A stretch of 64,000 nucleotides of DNA from Sclerodactyla briareus (taxonomy: Eukaryota; Echinodermata; Holothuroidea; Dendrochirotida; Sclerodactylidae). The position numbers and the translations under genes are program-made. Of this stretch, positions 14,088 through 24,571 are shown in pieces; position 1 is the stretch's first letter, and each line of letters starts with the position of its first letter. The notes below the pieces were generated by a model. That model was not told where the DNA came from. It made no database searches and worked only from the letters and a program-made list of their open reading frames with translations. The DNA lies in assembly GCA_026419785.1 (NCBI GenBank), contig JAODTK010000976.1, forward strand, positions 62,001 through 126,000. Direction: 5' to 3'.

Positions 14088-16189
14088 CTGAAGATGGAAG
14101 GTTACATAGCTTCTGCAACTCGGCCTTTGTGGCACAGAGACTCTCAAATCTGTCCTCTGTGGTGCAGCACCCCACAGTCAGTCAGAGGCGGCAGTATCTT
14201 GATTGAGGATCCATGGTTGGGGCTGGTATTTTGAGGATGTGTACAAGGCTGAGCTTTGAATTCAGAGTAAGGTGTTTGCAACCTCAGGGGGCTGAACTGC
14301 TCTATAATTTGATGTGCCTACTGTTAAGGGAACTCAAAAGGCATCGGAACAATTTAAGGGCGAGAAAGCTCCTGTAGTCTGTGCCATACATCCAAATATG
14401 CTCTGGGCTGGTGGCCAGGCTGCTCCCGAGTTGCTGCATGGTCTCTATTGCTCTGTTTGCACTATTGTCATCTCAACTGATTGGAATTTGGAAAAGAGGA
14501 CTGATTGTTTCTATCTGGAAAGGGCTGGTGATACTCGGGACCGCATTGACTATAGAGGGTTCCACTCCTCTCGTACCTGGTGAAGTCTTTTTGCTAGGAC
14601 CATTCTGAACCGGATCCGTTTCATGCTGTTTGGGCATCAGCATCCTGAGCGGTCCAAGGTTCACTCTCCCCAGAAGTTTCTCGGTGGATCGCAAAAATGG
14701 GCTCTCTTTGTCCTGGTTGGAGCGGATGCGGAATTCCTAGGGCTATTCGTGTGGCCAGCTATATCGACTGTCACTAGGCTCTGTGTTAGGGAGGCCTCTT
14801 GGGAGGAGTATTCAACAGCCTGGTGTGCCAATTCTTGTACAACAACCTGGATTTCTCGTTTGTATTCTGGAAGTGAAAGTGTGCTGGCGGAGTCCTCTAA
14901 CTTCTTCCCCATTGTCATGGGTGTGAGGGACTGCACACTGGCTCCATCACTTTTCCCACATACACTTTCAATCCATATCAACACCTTTATGGACTGGATT
15001 ATGGAGGGTTGTGGATAGTAACCAACGTGGTCTCATTTGGGTGTAGCCCTCTAGAGCCTTTTAGAGTAATATGCAAGGACCATTCCCTAAACAATCGAGA
15101 AAGTTATTCTTCTCTGAAACTCACATATTGTCTGCAGGGTTCGGTTGGACAAATCCCCCCAAATTGGGGTTCTCCTCATTATAGTCCATCATGTACAAAG
15201 CTGTCAATCACTAACAGGGCATGTTAACATGATAACCTTATTTCCATGTGATCCAATCATACGTGTGGTGGAGCAATTAGGCTCCGCCCATGAGCCCCGG
15301 CCAGGCATGTTAATATTCAGATCAACGGTGAGCAGATTAAAGTGAGGTCCTACAGGCGTTTCTCTTGACAAACTGCCAATCCCAAAGACCTCATTCCTGC
15401 ATATAGAGGAAAGGCTAGTTCCAACAGGCTACATTCAGTGGAGTCAGGTTTCTCACATTGAAATGTTTCCGCATCACTCGCCAAGTCGTGGATCCTCTGG
15501 TTGATGCCCGCGGTCTTCGTACGCTTAGTCGAGAGGCAATCCATTGGGCCCTCAGGTGGCATGGGACCCAAGACTACCAAATCCTTATTTTGGTGAATCT
15601 TGGAAGTACTGCCTGGGGTCCCTGTCCAGGTGTTGGCGAGAATTTGGAAGTCACCAAGTCATTTTCTTTTATTTTTTTTCAACTACCTCACTTTGCTGCA
15701 TCCTTGGTTACCATTGACAGATTCATGTATCCAAGCCAGGGTTTTCAGGGAGGTGGAAATGGTGAAGGCTTAGCTGGCTGATTTGCAACTGTCAACTGCC
15801 TTCCTCTGGGCACATGGCGCGCCTCCAGGCAGACCATCTTCTCCACCAGATCCTGTGAACCAGGATCCAGTGCCGACTGCCAGGATTCTCCCACGGCTAA
15901 TGGTTGGTGCAGCTTTGCAGGTATCTCAGGGAGTTGGGAGAGGGAGTGGGGTGAGGGCCAGGATCAGACTGGTGTTTACCTGAGATGCGGGTTGTTTGGT
16001 GCGGCTAGGTGCTTCCCCGGCATGTGCTCCCATGAGGATTGATTGAGTGACTGCTGCGACTTGTTTCGACTGGATTTGATAGGTTTCATTTGGAATTAAC
16101 TGGGAAAGGACTAGGTTCCCCTCGTTAGTGCTTACCAATCGAGACCAGAATCTCTCGAACTGCCGCTGGAAAGGTTGCACTAATGATGC
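14088..16189 (-). CDS. Candidate multi-exon or degenerate coding region, product unknown
   Basis: Read leftwards on the minus strand, several open blocks with protein-like composition follow one another. Block 1 (16189-15980) is 70 codons, preceded by a pyrimidine-rich TTCTTAG acceptor and followed by CAG|GTAAAC; it is exactly 210 bases, phase 0 at both ends, and contains NEGNLVLSQLIPNETYQ. Block 2 (15876-15748) contains LVEKMVCLEARHVP. Block 3 (15580-15350) contains TAGINQRIHDLASDAETFQ. Block 4 (about 14938-14661, after a TGTGCAG acceptor) contains LPEYKREIQVVVQELAHQAV. Block 5 (14694-14473) and a further frame to 14342 contain ETMQQLGSSLATSPEHI. Block 6 ends near 14088 with AELQKLCNLPSS before TTCAG|GTTAGT. 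Frames change between and within blocks, and a few stops interrupt them. I do not recognise the protein. A host gene with sequence errors and a decayed retroelement are both possible; no zinc knuckle, protease or reverse transcriptase motif was seen in these blocks. Confidence 0.35.
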
Positions 16190-16904
16190 CTAAGAAGACC
16201 CATGTTAGGTGAAAAACTGGAGGAACTATCGATCCTACTAATCAATGAGACTTTTGGGCAGGTTAGGTGTTTATTGTCTTTAGGGCCATTTTATAGCTGG
16301 AGGTGATTGTCAATGAATGTTCCGGCTGCTGATGATGCAGTCAACCCCTGAGCTGCATCAAGTCTGGTAACTGTCAGTTTTGTTACGTGACCCTGCCAGT
16401 CACAGGTGTTCCCTCAGGGTGTTTAGGTTCAACACTTGACATTTTTGGTGTTGTTGAGCACCCATGAGGCTGAATGTTGAAAGAGAAAAAGCCCTTAAGT
16501 TTTTTCTCATGTTTGTTCAATTTTGTCTAGTGAACCCTGGCAGTTCATGCCTCCGGCACTTTGCGAGTTTTGTTACATGTTTATTTGTAATAATAAAACT
16601 TTGAGAATGGCTCATTTACAATAACAACACAATGTGGGGAAACCATTAGCCTACCTATCTATTGTGAGAGACATTAATGTCAGCATTTGTTGTTCTGAAA
16701 TTGCGTCTTGCAACATGAAAGGGCTGGTTTTCCCTTCATGAAATTGTTATGTTAGGCTCATAGATTATTGAACTTTTTTTTGGGGAAACTACCAAGATTC
16801 AGAATATAACTGTTACTCGGGATATTATTTTGTTTGGAACAAATGTTTTTGATTCCTTGACGAGTCAGAGTAATCTATGGCATTCATGACATTGGCTGTG
16901 TGTG

Positions 16905-18250
16905 TGTGAGTGTGACGCCTAGCCATCTTAACACGATAACTCAACCCATGATGGGATCAAATTCAGACTTTGTATATGGTCCCCATATGAGTACATTATC
17001 CCTATTGTTTTTGGGTCAGGTCACAGTCCAATCTGAGATCAAGAGAGGTCAAGTCTGAAACTCTTGTTAAAACGATAAGTCCAGAATCCTGGTCCTATCA
17101 GGTAGAAAAATGGTTTTGCAGCTTCTTAGGGGACAGGAACCCTATAGTTTTTTTGGTTGAAATCGGGGGTCAGATGTGGGGAAAAATTGGCGAATTGTGA
17201 AAAATAGATAATTTGGCAAATTTTTCGCTCGTTAACACGATAACTTAACACCACTTGGATGGGCTCAGTGGCATACTTGGTATATGGGTTCCACATAGAT
17301 GAGTACATGAGTCCCTATTGTTAAGAGGTCAGGTCAAAGGTTCATTTGATGTAGAGAGAGTAAAGTCTGAAAAATCTTCCTATACGTACGTCTGGAATGC
17401 CTGATCCAATCAGGCTGAAATCGGTATGAAGCTTTCTTACGGATACAGGACCCTATTTTTCTGGTTTACACCGGGGGTCAGAATTTGAGAGAATTTTTTT
17501 TGGGGGGGGGGGGAAATTTGAAAATTAATAATTCAGCAACTGTTAGCTCGTTACACAGAACTTGACCTCAAATTGATGGATCACGTTTCATACTGGTCTG
17601 TGGCGTTCCCCATAATATTACATGATCCCTATTGTTTTGGGGTCAGGTCAGTCATCTGAGGTCAAGATTGGTCAAGTCGGAAAATTTGTTAACCCGATAA
17701 GCCCAGAATGCCTGATCCATAGGTTGAACTTGATATGCCGCTTGTTATTAGGGTACAGGAAACCCTTTTTTTTTCATGCAGATTGAAAAAAATGTGAACT
17801 TGTAAAATTTAAAATTTGGCACATTTTGGCTCGTTGACACAATACCTCGAACCCATTGGTGGATCAGTTTGTACTTGTTTGGTGGTTCCCCTTAATAAGT
17901 ACAGAACCCCATTGTCTTTGGGGTCAGGTCAGAGTGGGTCCAAAGTCTGAAAACCCTTGTGAACATGATAAGTCCAAATGGTTCGTCCAGTCAAGCTAAA
18001 TTTATTGTGCAGCTTTCTTAGAGGAGTATTGTTTTCGGGCGTAGGTCGGGTGTGAATTTTGTCAAAAATTGAACAATAGTGAAAGTCATAATTTGGCTAA
18101 TTTTGGCTTGTGATCACTATAACTAGACCCCACCTGAATGGATGAAGCTCTACTTAGTATGTGGTTCCTTATGATGAGTACATGAACCATATCATTTTAG
18201 GGTCAGGTCAGAGGTCATCTGAGTCACCAGAGGTCGAAGTCTGACATCTC
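16905..18250 (+). repeat. Satellite-like array of five ~275-320-bp monomers
   Basis: Monomers begin near 16925, 17229, 17549, 17830 and 18108 with variants of CTCGTTAACACGATAACT. Each continues with a TTCATACTTGG-like block, TTCCCCATAATGAGTACATG, ATCCCTATTGTTTTGGGGTC, several AGGTCA words, GTCCAGAATGCCTGATCC and a block before GGGGGTCAGAATTTGAGA. They are strongly diverged and riddled with single-base indels. The array follows a TTCCTTGACGAGTCAGAG block that is also found at 2.66 kb in copy A, so it is probably the tandem core of a larger HINE-like copy. Confidence 0.75.
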
Positions 18251-18857
18251 GAAATTTAGTGTATACTTTCTTATCAAGAACGGTACACCTAGTGAGTTTT
18301 TGTGGGAAATGGGAAAATTTGTCAGACGTTATGTTGCCCTTATTGGGCTGGTATAATCTCCCATTTGTCCCTTGTCCTGGGCTGTAGGTTATCAAAAAGA
18401 GTCAAGAAATCACCTAGCCTTTTGGCTTTCTGGTTATGATTTCATACTAAGCCATGAACAATATTTCGCTATCTATCACTGGAAACATCCACATTTAATA
18501 CTTCAAATGTTGAAGATATTGTTCTCAAAGTAAATTTTCCCAGCAATCTATGGAATCTGTTGTATGCTTCATAAATTGTCCTAATGGCCAATCTCATGTG
18601 AACATGACTCGACTTTTTGATAGTTTTTGGGGGGGGGGGTTTTGTTTGTGTTATTTCTCTTTATTACATCATTGCGTCAGAACTTCTTTTCCCTTCGTGT
18701 GGGACGTCCTTTGCATGAATCATTGGCCTGTGTCTGATTAAATGCCTTAATCTTGTTCATGTCTCCAATAACATTATTCCACACCCAAGCTATCTGTGTA
18801 TTGGCGAAGACAGAATTCTGATTGGCTAATCCCAATCACGTGGCCTCTGTTATTTTT

Positions 18858-19450
18858 ATCTCGCCTGAACTCTGTTCAAGGAGAGCATAGTGATCACTTT
18901 GTTGTGTGTGTCGTCTGTCTGTCCGTCTGTCCGTCTGTGCAATTTGGATATCTCCTGAACCTGTGAAATTGTCCTTGCTGAAACTTAAGTCTAGAAGGTG
19001 TACCTGAAGAGTTGTCGATTTGCATCTACTTTTCGTCCCGAAAGACCAGACTCCATTTGCATAAATTTGATGAAAATTGGCCTGGACGCTTGTGGATCAG
19101 GATACCTCTTGATCATTAGATGCATTTGGGATGCCTTTCATCAATCTAAACAACTATGAGGTAGATGAACTGATTAATTCCCGTATTATCTGTGCTCATA
19201 AGTAGTCTATTTGCATAATGTTGCGATTTTTTTGAAGTTTGTTGATTTTCTGAAACTTGGTTGAGATTCCTTTATTTTAGTCCTGAGAATTTACAGCGGG
19301 ATGAGGTCCAACAGAGGTCATTTAATGTGACTAATTTGCATAACTTATGTCATTACATATCATCACTGAAAAGACAATAATGATCGAAATTATGCAGTTA
19401 GGGTGTTCGTAGAGGTTGTCATGGTCATTCTGGATTCAGTGGATCCAACA
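18858..19450 (+). mobile_element. HINE-like element copy B1, 5' part
   Basis: The head is CCTGAAC-TCT-GTTCAAGG (about 18864-18881), then AGTGATCACTTTG, a (GTCT/GTCC)n run to about 18940, ATATCTCCTGAACC, and blocks shared with copy A (GACTCCATTTGCATAAATT, GAAAATTGGCCTGGA, AGATGAACTGATTA). It carries repeated TAATTTGCATAA words and AGGTCA half-sites. The 3' limit is unclear. Confidence 0.5.
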
Positions 19451-19769
19451 TCATCTAATGACAATGTCGAAAGGTCAAGGCCGAGTCTTTAGAAAATGTG
19501 CCTATTAAGTTATAGGGCCAAAGCAATAAAACGGTTAATTTTTTTAATGTGATAGAGCTCTGTGTGCTCCATATACAAAACCAACTCCCGCTCCAATCTG
19601 ACACCTGTTCTTCAAGTTTACAAGGGGTCAAAGCTCTGTTCTGATACCTTTCGGGCGATAGCATCGGGTGTGTGTATCTGATTATGTAATGCTTTTTCGG
19701 CTTGGTGCATCACTCAAGGCCAGCATTTTCATAAAAACCGTCATGCCATCAAGGTCATTCAAGGTCAAT

Positions 19770-20640
19770 GAACTTCCAAGTAAGAACATTTTCTGCACCA
19801 ACCTCTATTAAACTGTGTGCGAATATGGCCTGAAATTTGGACATGCTGCTATTATCAAGGGTAACATTTTTCAAGTCTTCAGGTCCCTTAGACCAAAAAC
19901 TTCCAAATAATAATTTTCCTGTAACAACCTCCAAATACTGTATGCGATATGCTGATGTTTTGAGACATTACTTGTGCTTATTTGTGATGGGAATCATTCA
20001 TAAAACTCATGTTATCCAACGTCAATCCGGCCCATTATCAGCAATCCTAATGGTGAAAGCTGAAATGAGTGAGAAAGCCTCTACCAAACTCCGTACATTT
20101 TTTGACCAATGTTTTTCATGGGAATGGCTCTACCCAGCTACCTCTATTCCGCCACCACTTCATCTGGGAATCCCCAGAGGGATTTGTTCTTCAGCCTTTC
20201 AGGGCCTGTGCCACACTACCCTGAATCTGTAAACACTGAGTGCTGACCCAGGAAAGTGACAAGATTGGTGCTGGGTTCAAGGGGGGGGGGTTGATTACAT
20301 TGTTTTACAGGGTGGTGGTTAGGTATCAAACATCATCCAGGCCAATATCCGAATCCTAATGGTGAAAGCATTGAAATGAGGGAAATAACCCCTACCAAAC
20401 TCCATACTTTTTTGACCTATATTTTTCATGGGAATGGGCTCACCCGCTCTCTATTTCCCCGCCACCACTTCATCTGGGGTCAATCTGGAAATCCCCAGGA
20501 GGAGATTTGTTACTTCATACTCTTCACCTTTCATGGCCGTGCCACTACTACCATAATCTTTAAACAATTAGTCTGACCAGGAAAAGTGACAAGGATTGTT
20601 GCTTGGTTTCATGATTACTTGTTTTTACAGGTGTCAATGT
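19770..20640 (+). repeat. Local tandem duplications of ~130 and ~310 bp
   Basis: An AACTTCCAA ... TTTTC block with ACC(A)ACCTC occurs at about 19770-19830 and 19897-19955. A longer unit starting AATCCTAATGGTGAAAGC occurs at 20044 and 20353 and continues through CATGGGAATGG, CCGCCACCACTTCATCTGG, AATCCCCAG and GAAAGTGACAAG to TTTTACAGG near 20305 and 20632. The copies differ by many small indels. Confidence 0.7.
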
Positions 20641-21074
20641 TAGTAACCCTGCAGTAGATGATCTTATTCCACTAGTAGTCTGGTGAGACAGCATGGAAGT
20701 ATGGCTATAGAGTTGTGGAAGTATTAGAGGAGAGCTAAAATCTTTTTTATAGGTGAACTGAGTCTATACAGGAAAAGATTTTAGATTTAGACAGTAACCC
20801 TATGAGCTTGCAAGTGGGGCGCCTAGTGTCCATTTACATTGTTCGAACTTATGTTATCTGGAGGGAACTATCAACCCAGTAATTTGGTTTATAGCCAGAG
20901 AGTCCAGGGTAGATAGGATCGTGCTAAAGACCCCGTCTTTTGTTATGGTTTGCGCTATGTTCTAAGGGGAGTAGTCAATGATTGCGATGAAGTCAAATAT
21001 TTGAGAGGTATTGAGATACCAGTCTGTTGTACCCAATTTAACTTGATCACTTGCTAATTGCTAGTATTCATTTG

Positions 21075-22000
21075 TTGCTCGACTGAATGCAATTCAGGAG
21101 AGACTTAGTGGTCACCGATGGCGTGTGTGGTTTGTGCGTAATGTTGTGGTGTATGTTGTGGTGTCACACGTGTCTCGTTTTGCAAGATTTCTTTCAAACG
21201 GTAAGTGCAATTGTGACAAAATTTTTCAGGGTAGCCCATCGGGGTTGGGTGAATACGATCTGATTAGATTTTGAAACACAAATCACTATTAGGTCTGGTA
21301 ATTATCCTTTTTTTTATGTAATTTATTGTTTTAGGCTCGTTAGCAAGGTTACGGATGAACCTAGGTGCTATGGTGACTTGTGTGTGGCACATAGATGTGG
21401 GATATAAGGTATAGCTGAACTGATTACATTTTCAGCGTAAAATTGGTCATTAGTCTTCCTATTTGCAATAATTTATGCTAACATAAAAAGTTTTGTCGGA
21501 TTTTCACGAAACTTGATGAATATGGTCTACCTGAAGTCCCAAAACTTTTTAACAAAGATTTGGGGTCAGTGGAGTTCATTCAACGAACTAATTTGCTACT
21601 TTATGTAAATTGTTTCAGGTTGCTCGGATTTCCATGGAACCTGTGGAGTTCCAATTTTTTTATCATGGATTCAGGGTCACTGGAGGTCATTCAACATGTC
21701 TAATTTGCATAATTTATTGCGTAATTTAAAAGTTTGCCAGATTTTCGTGAACTTGGTAAATTTCCTAAATTTGCATAATTTAGGCAATTTTAGTCACATT
21801 TCCACAAAACTTTTACTCCTTTGGTAGACATTGTCAATAATCAGTCCTCTAATTTAAAATTGGTCACTGATTAGTAGGCTGTTTTTGTTACTGCTAATAC
21901 CGAAATCTTGGAATGCCTTGTAATTGTTTGCATGGTGACTGATGGAAGTAAACACTGATTGCGCAACCAGGCAAGACACTGGGGGCGATCGCCTTGTTGC
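21075..22000 (+). mobile_element. HINE-like element copy B2 with complete 3' end
   Basis: The head palindrome CTGAAT-GCA-ATTCAG (21083-21097) is followed by AGTGGTCACC. The interior holds about three units of ~115 bp with GGTCA(C/G)TGGAGGTCATTCAAC and TAATTTGCATAATTTAT. The 3' end GCAAGACACTGGGGGCGATC-GCCTTGTT (21971-21998) contains the perfect palindrome GGCGATCGCC. The last ~220 bases match 3010-3240 and 36640-36885. Confidence 0.55.
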
Positions 22001-22009
22001 AATAACAGT

Positions 22010-22500
22010 CATTGTTTTTGCATAACCGGCAGCTGGTCAGAGTAACACAAACATTGAATACTTGCTCGATTTGCTGCTCTTAGTAATGGCAGGTACTTCT
22101 GAGCGCAAAATAAGGTTGCGTGAGCCTTTGAAAGTTTATGTTTACACATGCAGATACGGTTCTCGGTATCCGTGCGCTTCAAAGGGTGTACTGCCTAACG
22201 GAATATGAATGGGCAAACAAGGCGTTTTCTCGTTGAATGTTTACCCTAGCAGCTTATTTACTGTTAAGAGATACAACGATATAGATATATCTGCTCGTTC
22301 TGGTAATTCTTGATTTGCGGTTTTAGAATGTAAATAAACTCCACAGGTTCGACTTTCACATCAACTGGGTTCATAAACCTCTTGAGTCTAAATTTAGCTC
22401 AATAACGAACTGGGCTGCGCCTCGGCCGTTATTTACCTAATTAAAGTCTTGACTGTTTATTCACCAGTTGCAGTTTATTCTTAAAGGACAATACAGGCTT
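22010..22500 (+). repeat. Dispersed repeat, copy 1 (partner 40285-40925)
   Basis: Shared blocks in order: CAGCTGGTCA(G/T)AGTA, CTCGATTTGCT, TTACCCTAG(C)(A)GCT, a GATATAGATAT cluster, TTCTGGTAATTC-type words, TAATAACGAACT, CCGTTATTTACCTAA, and GACTGTTTATTC. The partner is longer in the middle. No terminal inverted repeats were found. Confidence 0.65.
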
Positions 22501-22539
22501 GGATACATCAGAGGTTTCATTGTGGAGAATGGCAAACTG

Positions 22540-22735
22540 TTTCTATAGGTCCAAACCCCGTTTCGATACGATGTTCCTAAAAAACCTATGTGAGTTATTG
22601 GCCTTCCAAGTTTGGGCCATTAAGCAAACAAATTGGGGAGAATCCCAATGCACAATACCGCATACCATCACACATGGACAACACAGGAAATTAATGTTGT
22701 TTATTTGATTGTTTCATTTTGTTGAATAAGTCAAC
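22540..22735 (+). repeat. Dispersed repeat, inverted partner at 30055-30250
   Basis: GGTCCAAACCCC(G/A)TTTC(G/A)ATACGATGTTCC, CAATTGGGGAGA(A)TCCCAAT-type words and GTTTCATTTTGTT appear here and as the reverse complement at 30.06-30.25 kb, in the same order and spacing. Both are partial. Confidence 0.65.
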
Positions 22736-23589
22736 TTTAGTCGAAGTTCTGTTGTCTTTCTGCCACCAAATAAACCTCAACACCTACCAACCCACTACAG
22801 CAATTCTCTTCCATCTATCCTAAATTGCCTTGTTTCGAAGTGAAATCCAATGTTGAATTCGATAGAGACACAGATGTCGGAGGGTTGTGCTGAGTATGAC
22901 ATCATTTATTATGCATGATGGGACATTTCGACTTGCGCAATACACATGCTCTTCAACAATTCCAACAAACTCAAATAACTATAACTCGGGAACGGAGAAT
23001 TCCTATGAACTTCCGGTTTGATGGACTCATTCATTTTTATCAAGCTACTAAATTAGCCCCTATAAAAATCAATCCTTCAGTTGTCCCTATTTTACCATCT
23101 TTCAACTGTATTCTGAGAACTTTTAATTTCTCAGCCTCTTCCTACCCAGCTGTTCTCATTTTATGCTTTTCTATTTTGAGCCTGTCCTCGTTCCATCAGG
23201 AATACCTCACCCTAGCTTGGCCCAGCATCTCGGTAATTTTACACTTGTAGAATCGTTGATATAATTGTGGTGACGAAATATAGCCCCCAGCTATACAGGG
23301 CTAGCACGTTTGTCCATGAACTTGTCAGCAGGTGGGGAGAAATCCCGTAGCGTTTTATTTATGTTTTAGGCCCCAGTGTGAGGCGGCTGAGATCACATTC
23401 GGGGGGGGGGGGGGGTGCTAGCTGGCTGCAGAGTTGGGAGGATATGTCCCAAATAGACTCTGTCTGTTTTAAAATCAATGATGAAGGGTGGATTTGCTCA
23501 TTGCTCCAGTTCATTACTACCCAGACCCAGGAAAACGCTATTGTGGATCTGACAACCTCACGTCCTACTATAAATCGAGGCTATATTAA
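22736..23589. other. No gene seen
   Basis: A 111-codon open frame (22915-23250) is hydrophobic and pyrimidine-rich at its end and lacks motifs. A G run lies near 23401-23415. Confidence 0.4.
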
Positions 23590-23850
23590 TGATCCCAGGG
23601 TTCATTGTTCACAACAATGTCTCCATGGTTCATGTTTCTCTGGTCAATGTTCCCAGGGCTTATGTTCCGGGTCAATTGTACCTAGGTTCATTGTTTCCCA
23701 GGGTTGGATGTTTCCCATATTGTAGAATGGAATAACCAGTAGGGGTTCCCTAACCTAACCAAGAACATAACCCTTGGATTATTGAACCCTGGGAATATAG
23801 AACCCTGGGAACATCAACATTTCTGGGAACATCAACCTGGAGTGAAGAAC
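23590..23850. repeat. Minisatellite in sense/antisense pair (I)
   Basis: GATCCCAGGGTTCATTG-like units run to about 23723, and their reverse complement (GAACCCTGGGAA ... CATC) follows at 23770-23840, so the pair can fold into a long imperfect hairpin. Confidence 0.7.
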
Positions 23851-24241
23851 CTTGTTATCATCGCCAGCGTCAGATAAAATGAATTGGGGACCGTGAAAAC
23901 CCCAAGAACATAGGGTTCACCTCCATAGATCAGGTATGGGGCAACATTTTCCAGTCTGGGGACCAATCGTCATTTCTTCACACCTCGGGGGCCGGAGAAG
24001 TATAGTCAACAGATGCCACAAGGCCGCCATATGTTGACGCAATGAACTGTAATTGAAGAAACCCTGACCATGAGTACAGAACCAATACATGGCCAATTGT
24101 TCCGTATAGTCAGGGCGCAACACTTGAAGGGGGCGGGGGGGGGCTTACCCAGGTAGTGTGATTTTTGTCCATACAACTGGTGGTTTGTTGTGCCAAGTGG
24201 TTATCGGGACAAAGTATCAAATCATGTCATTAGCGGGCTAT

Positions 24242-24571
24242 GTCAATGTTCCCAAGGGTTCATGTTACCAGGTCCGATGTTCGCGGGGTTCAAGGTTCCC
24301 AGGGTCCGGAGGTTCCGGGTTCAATTTCCCAGGATCCGATGTTCCCTGTTTTTGGTATATTTTAATGATCTTGAATTACGAGGTCAATGTTCCCAGGGTT
24401 CGATGTTCCCAGGGTAAGGGTTCGATGTTCCCAGGGTCCGATGTTCCCAGGGTTCGATGTTCCCCGTTTTATATATACAAAAACAGGAAACATCGGAAAC
24501 CCCCCCCCCCCCCTGGGGGAACATCAAAAACCTGGGAACCTGGGCCCTGGGAACATCGAACCATGGGAAAA
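24242..24571. repeat. 16-bp minisatellite in sense/antisense pair (II)
   Basis: Units of GGTTCGATGTTCCCAG, most regular at 24390-24466, are followed after CGTTTTATATATAC and a C run by reverse-complement units (CTGGGAACATCGAACC type) up to 24571. The array creates the FPG-rich translations seen here; they are not proteins. Confidence 0.8.

Noticed and set aside
20632-20690. TTTTTACAG acceptor with a short open block (SNPAVDDLIPLVVW)
   Set aside because: It lies at the end of a tandemly duplicated repeat whose other copy is not open, and spans fewer than 20 codons.
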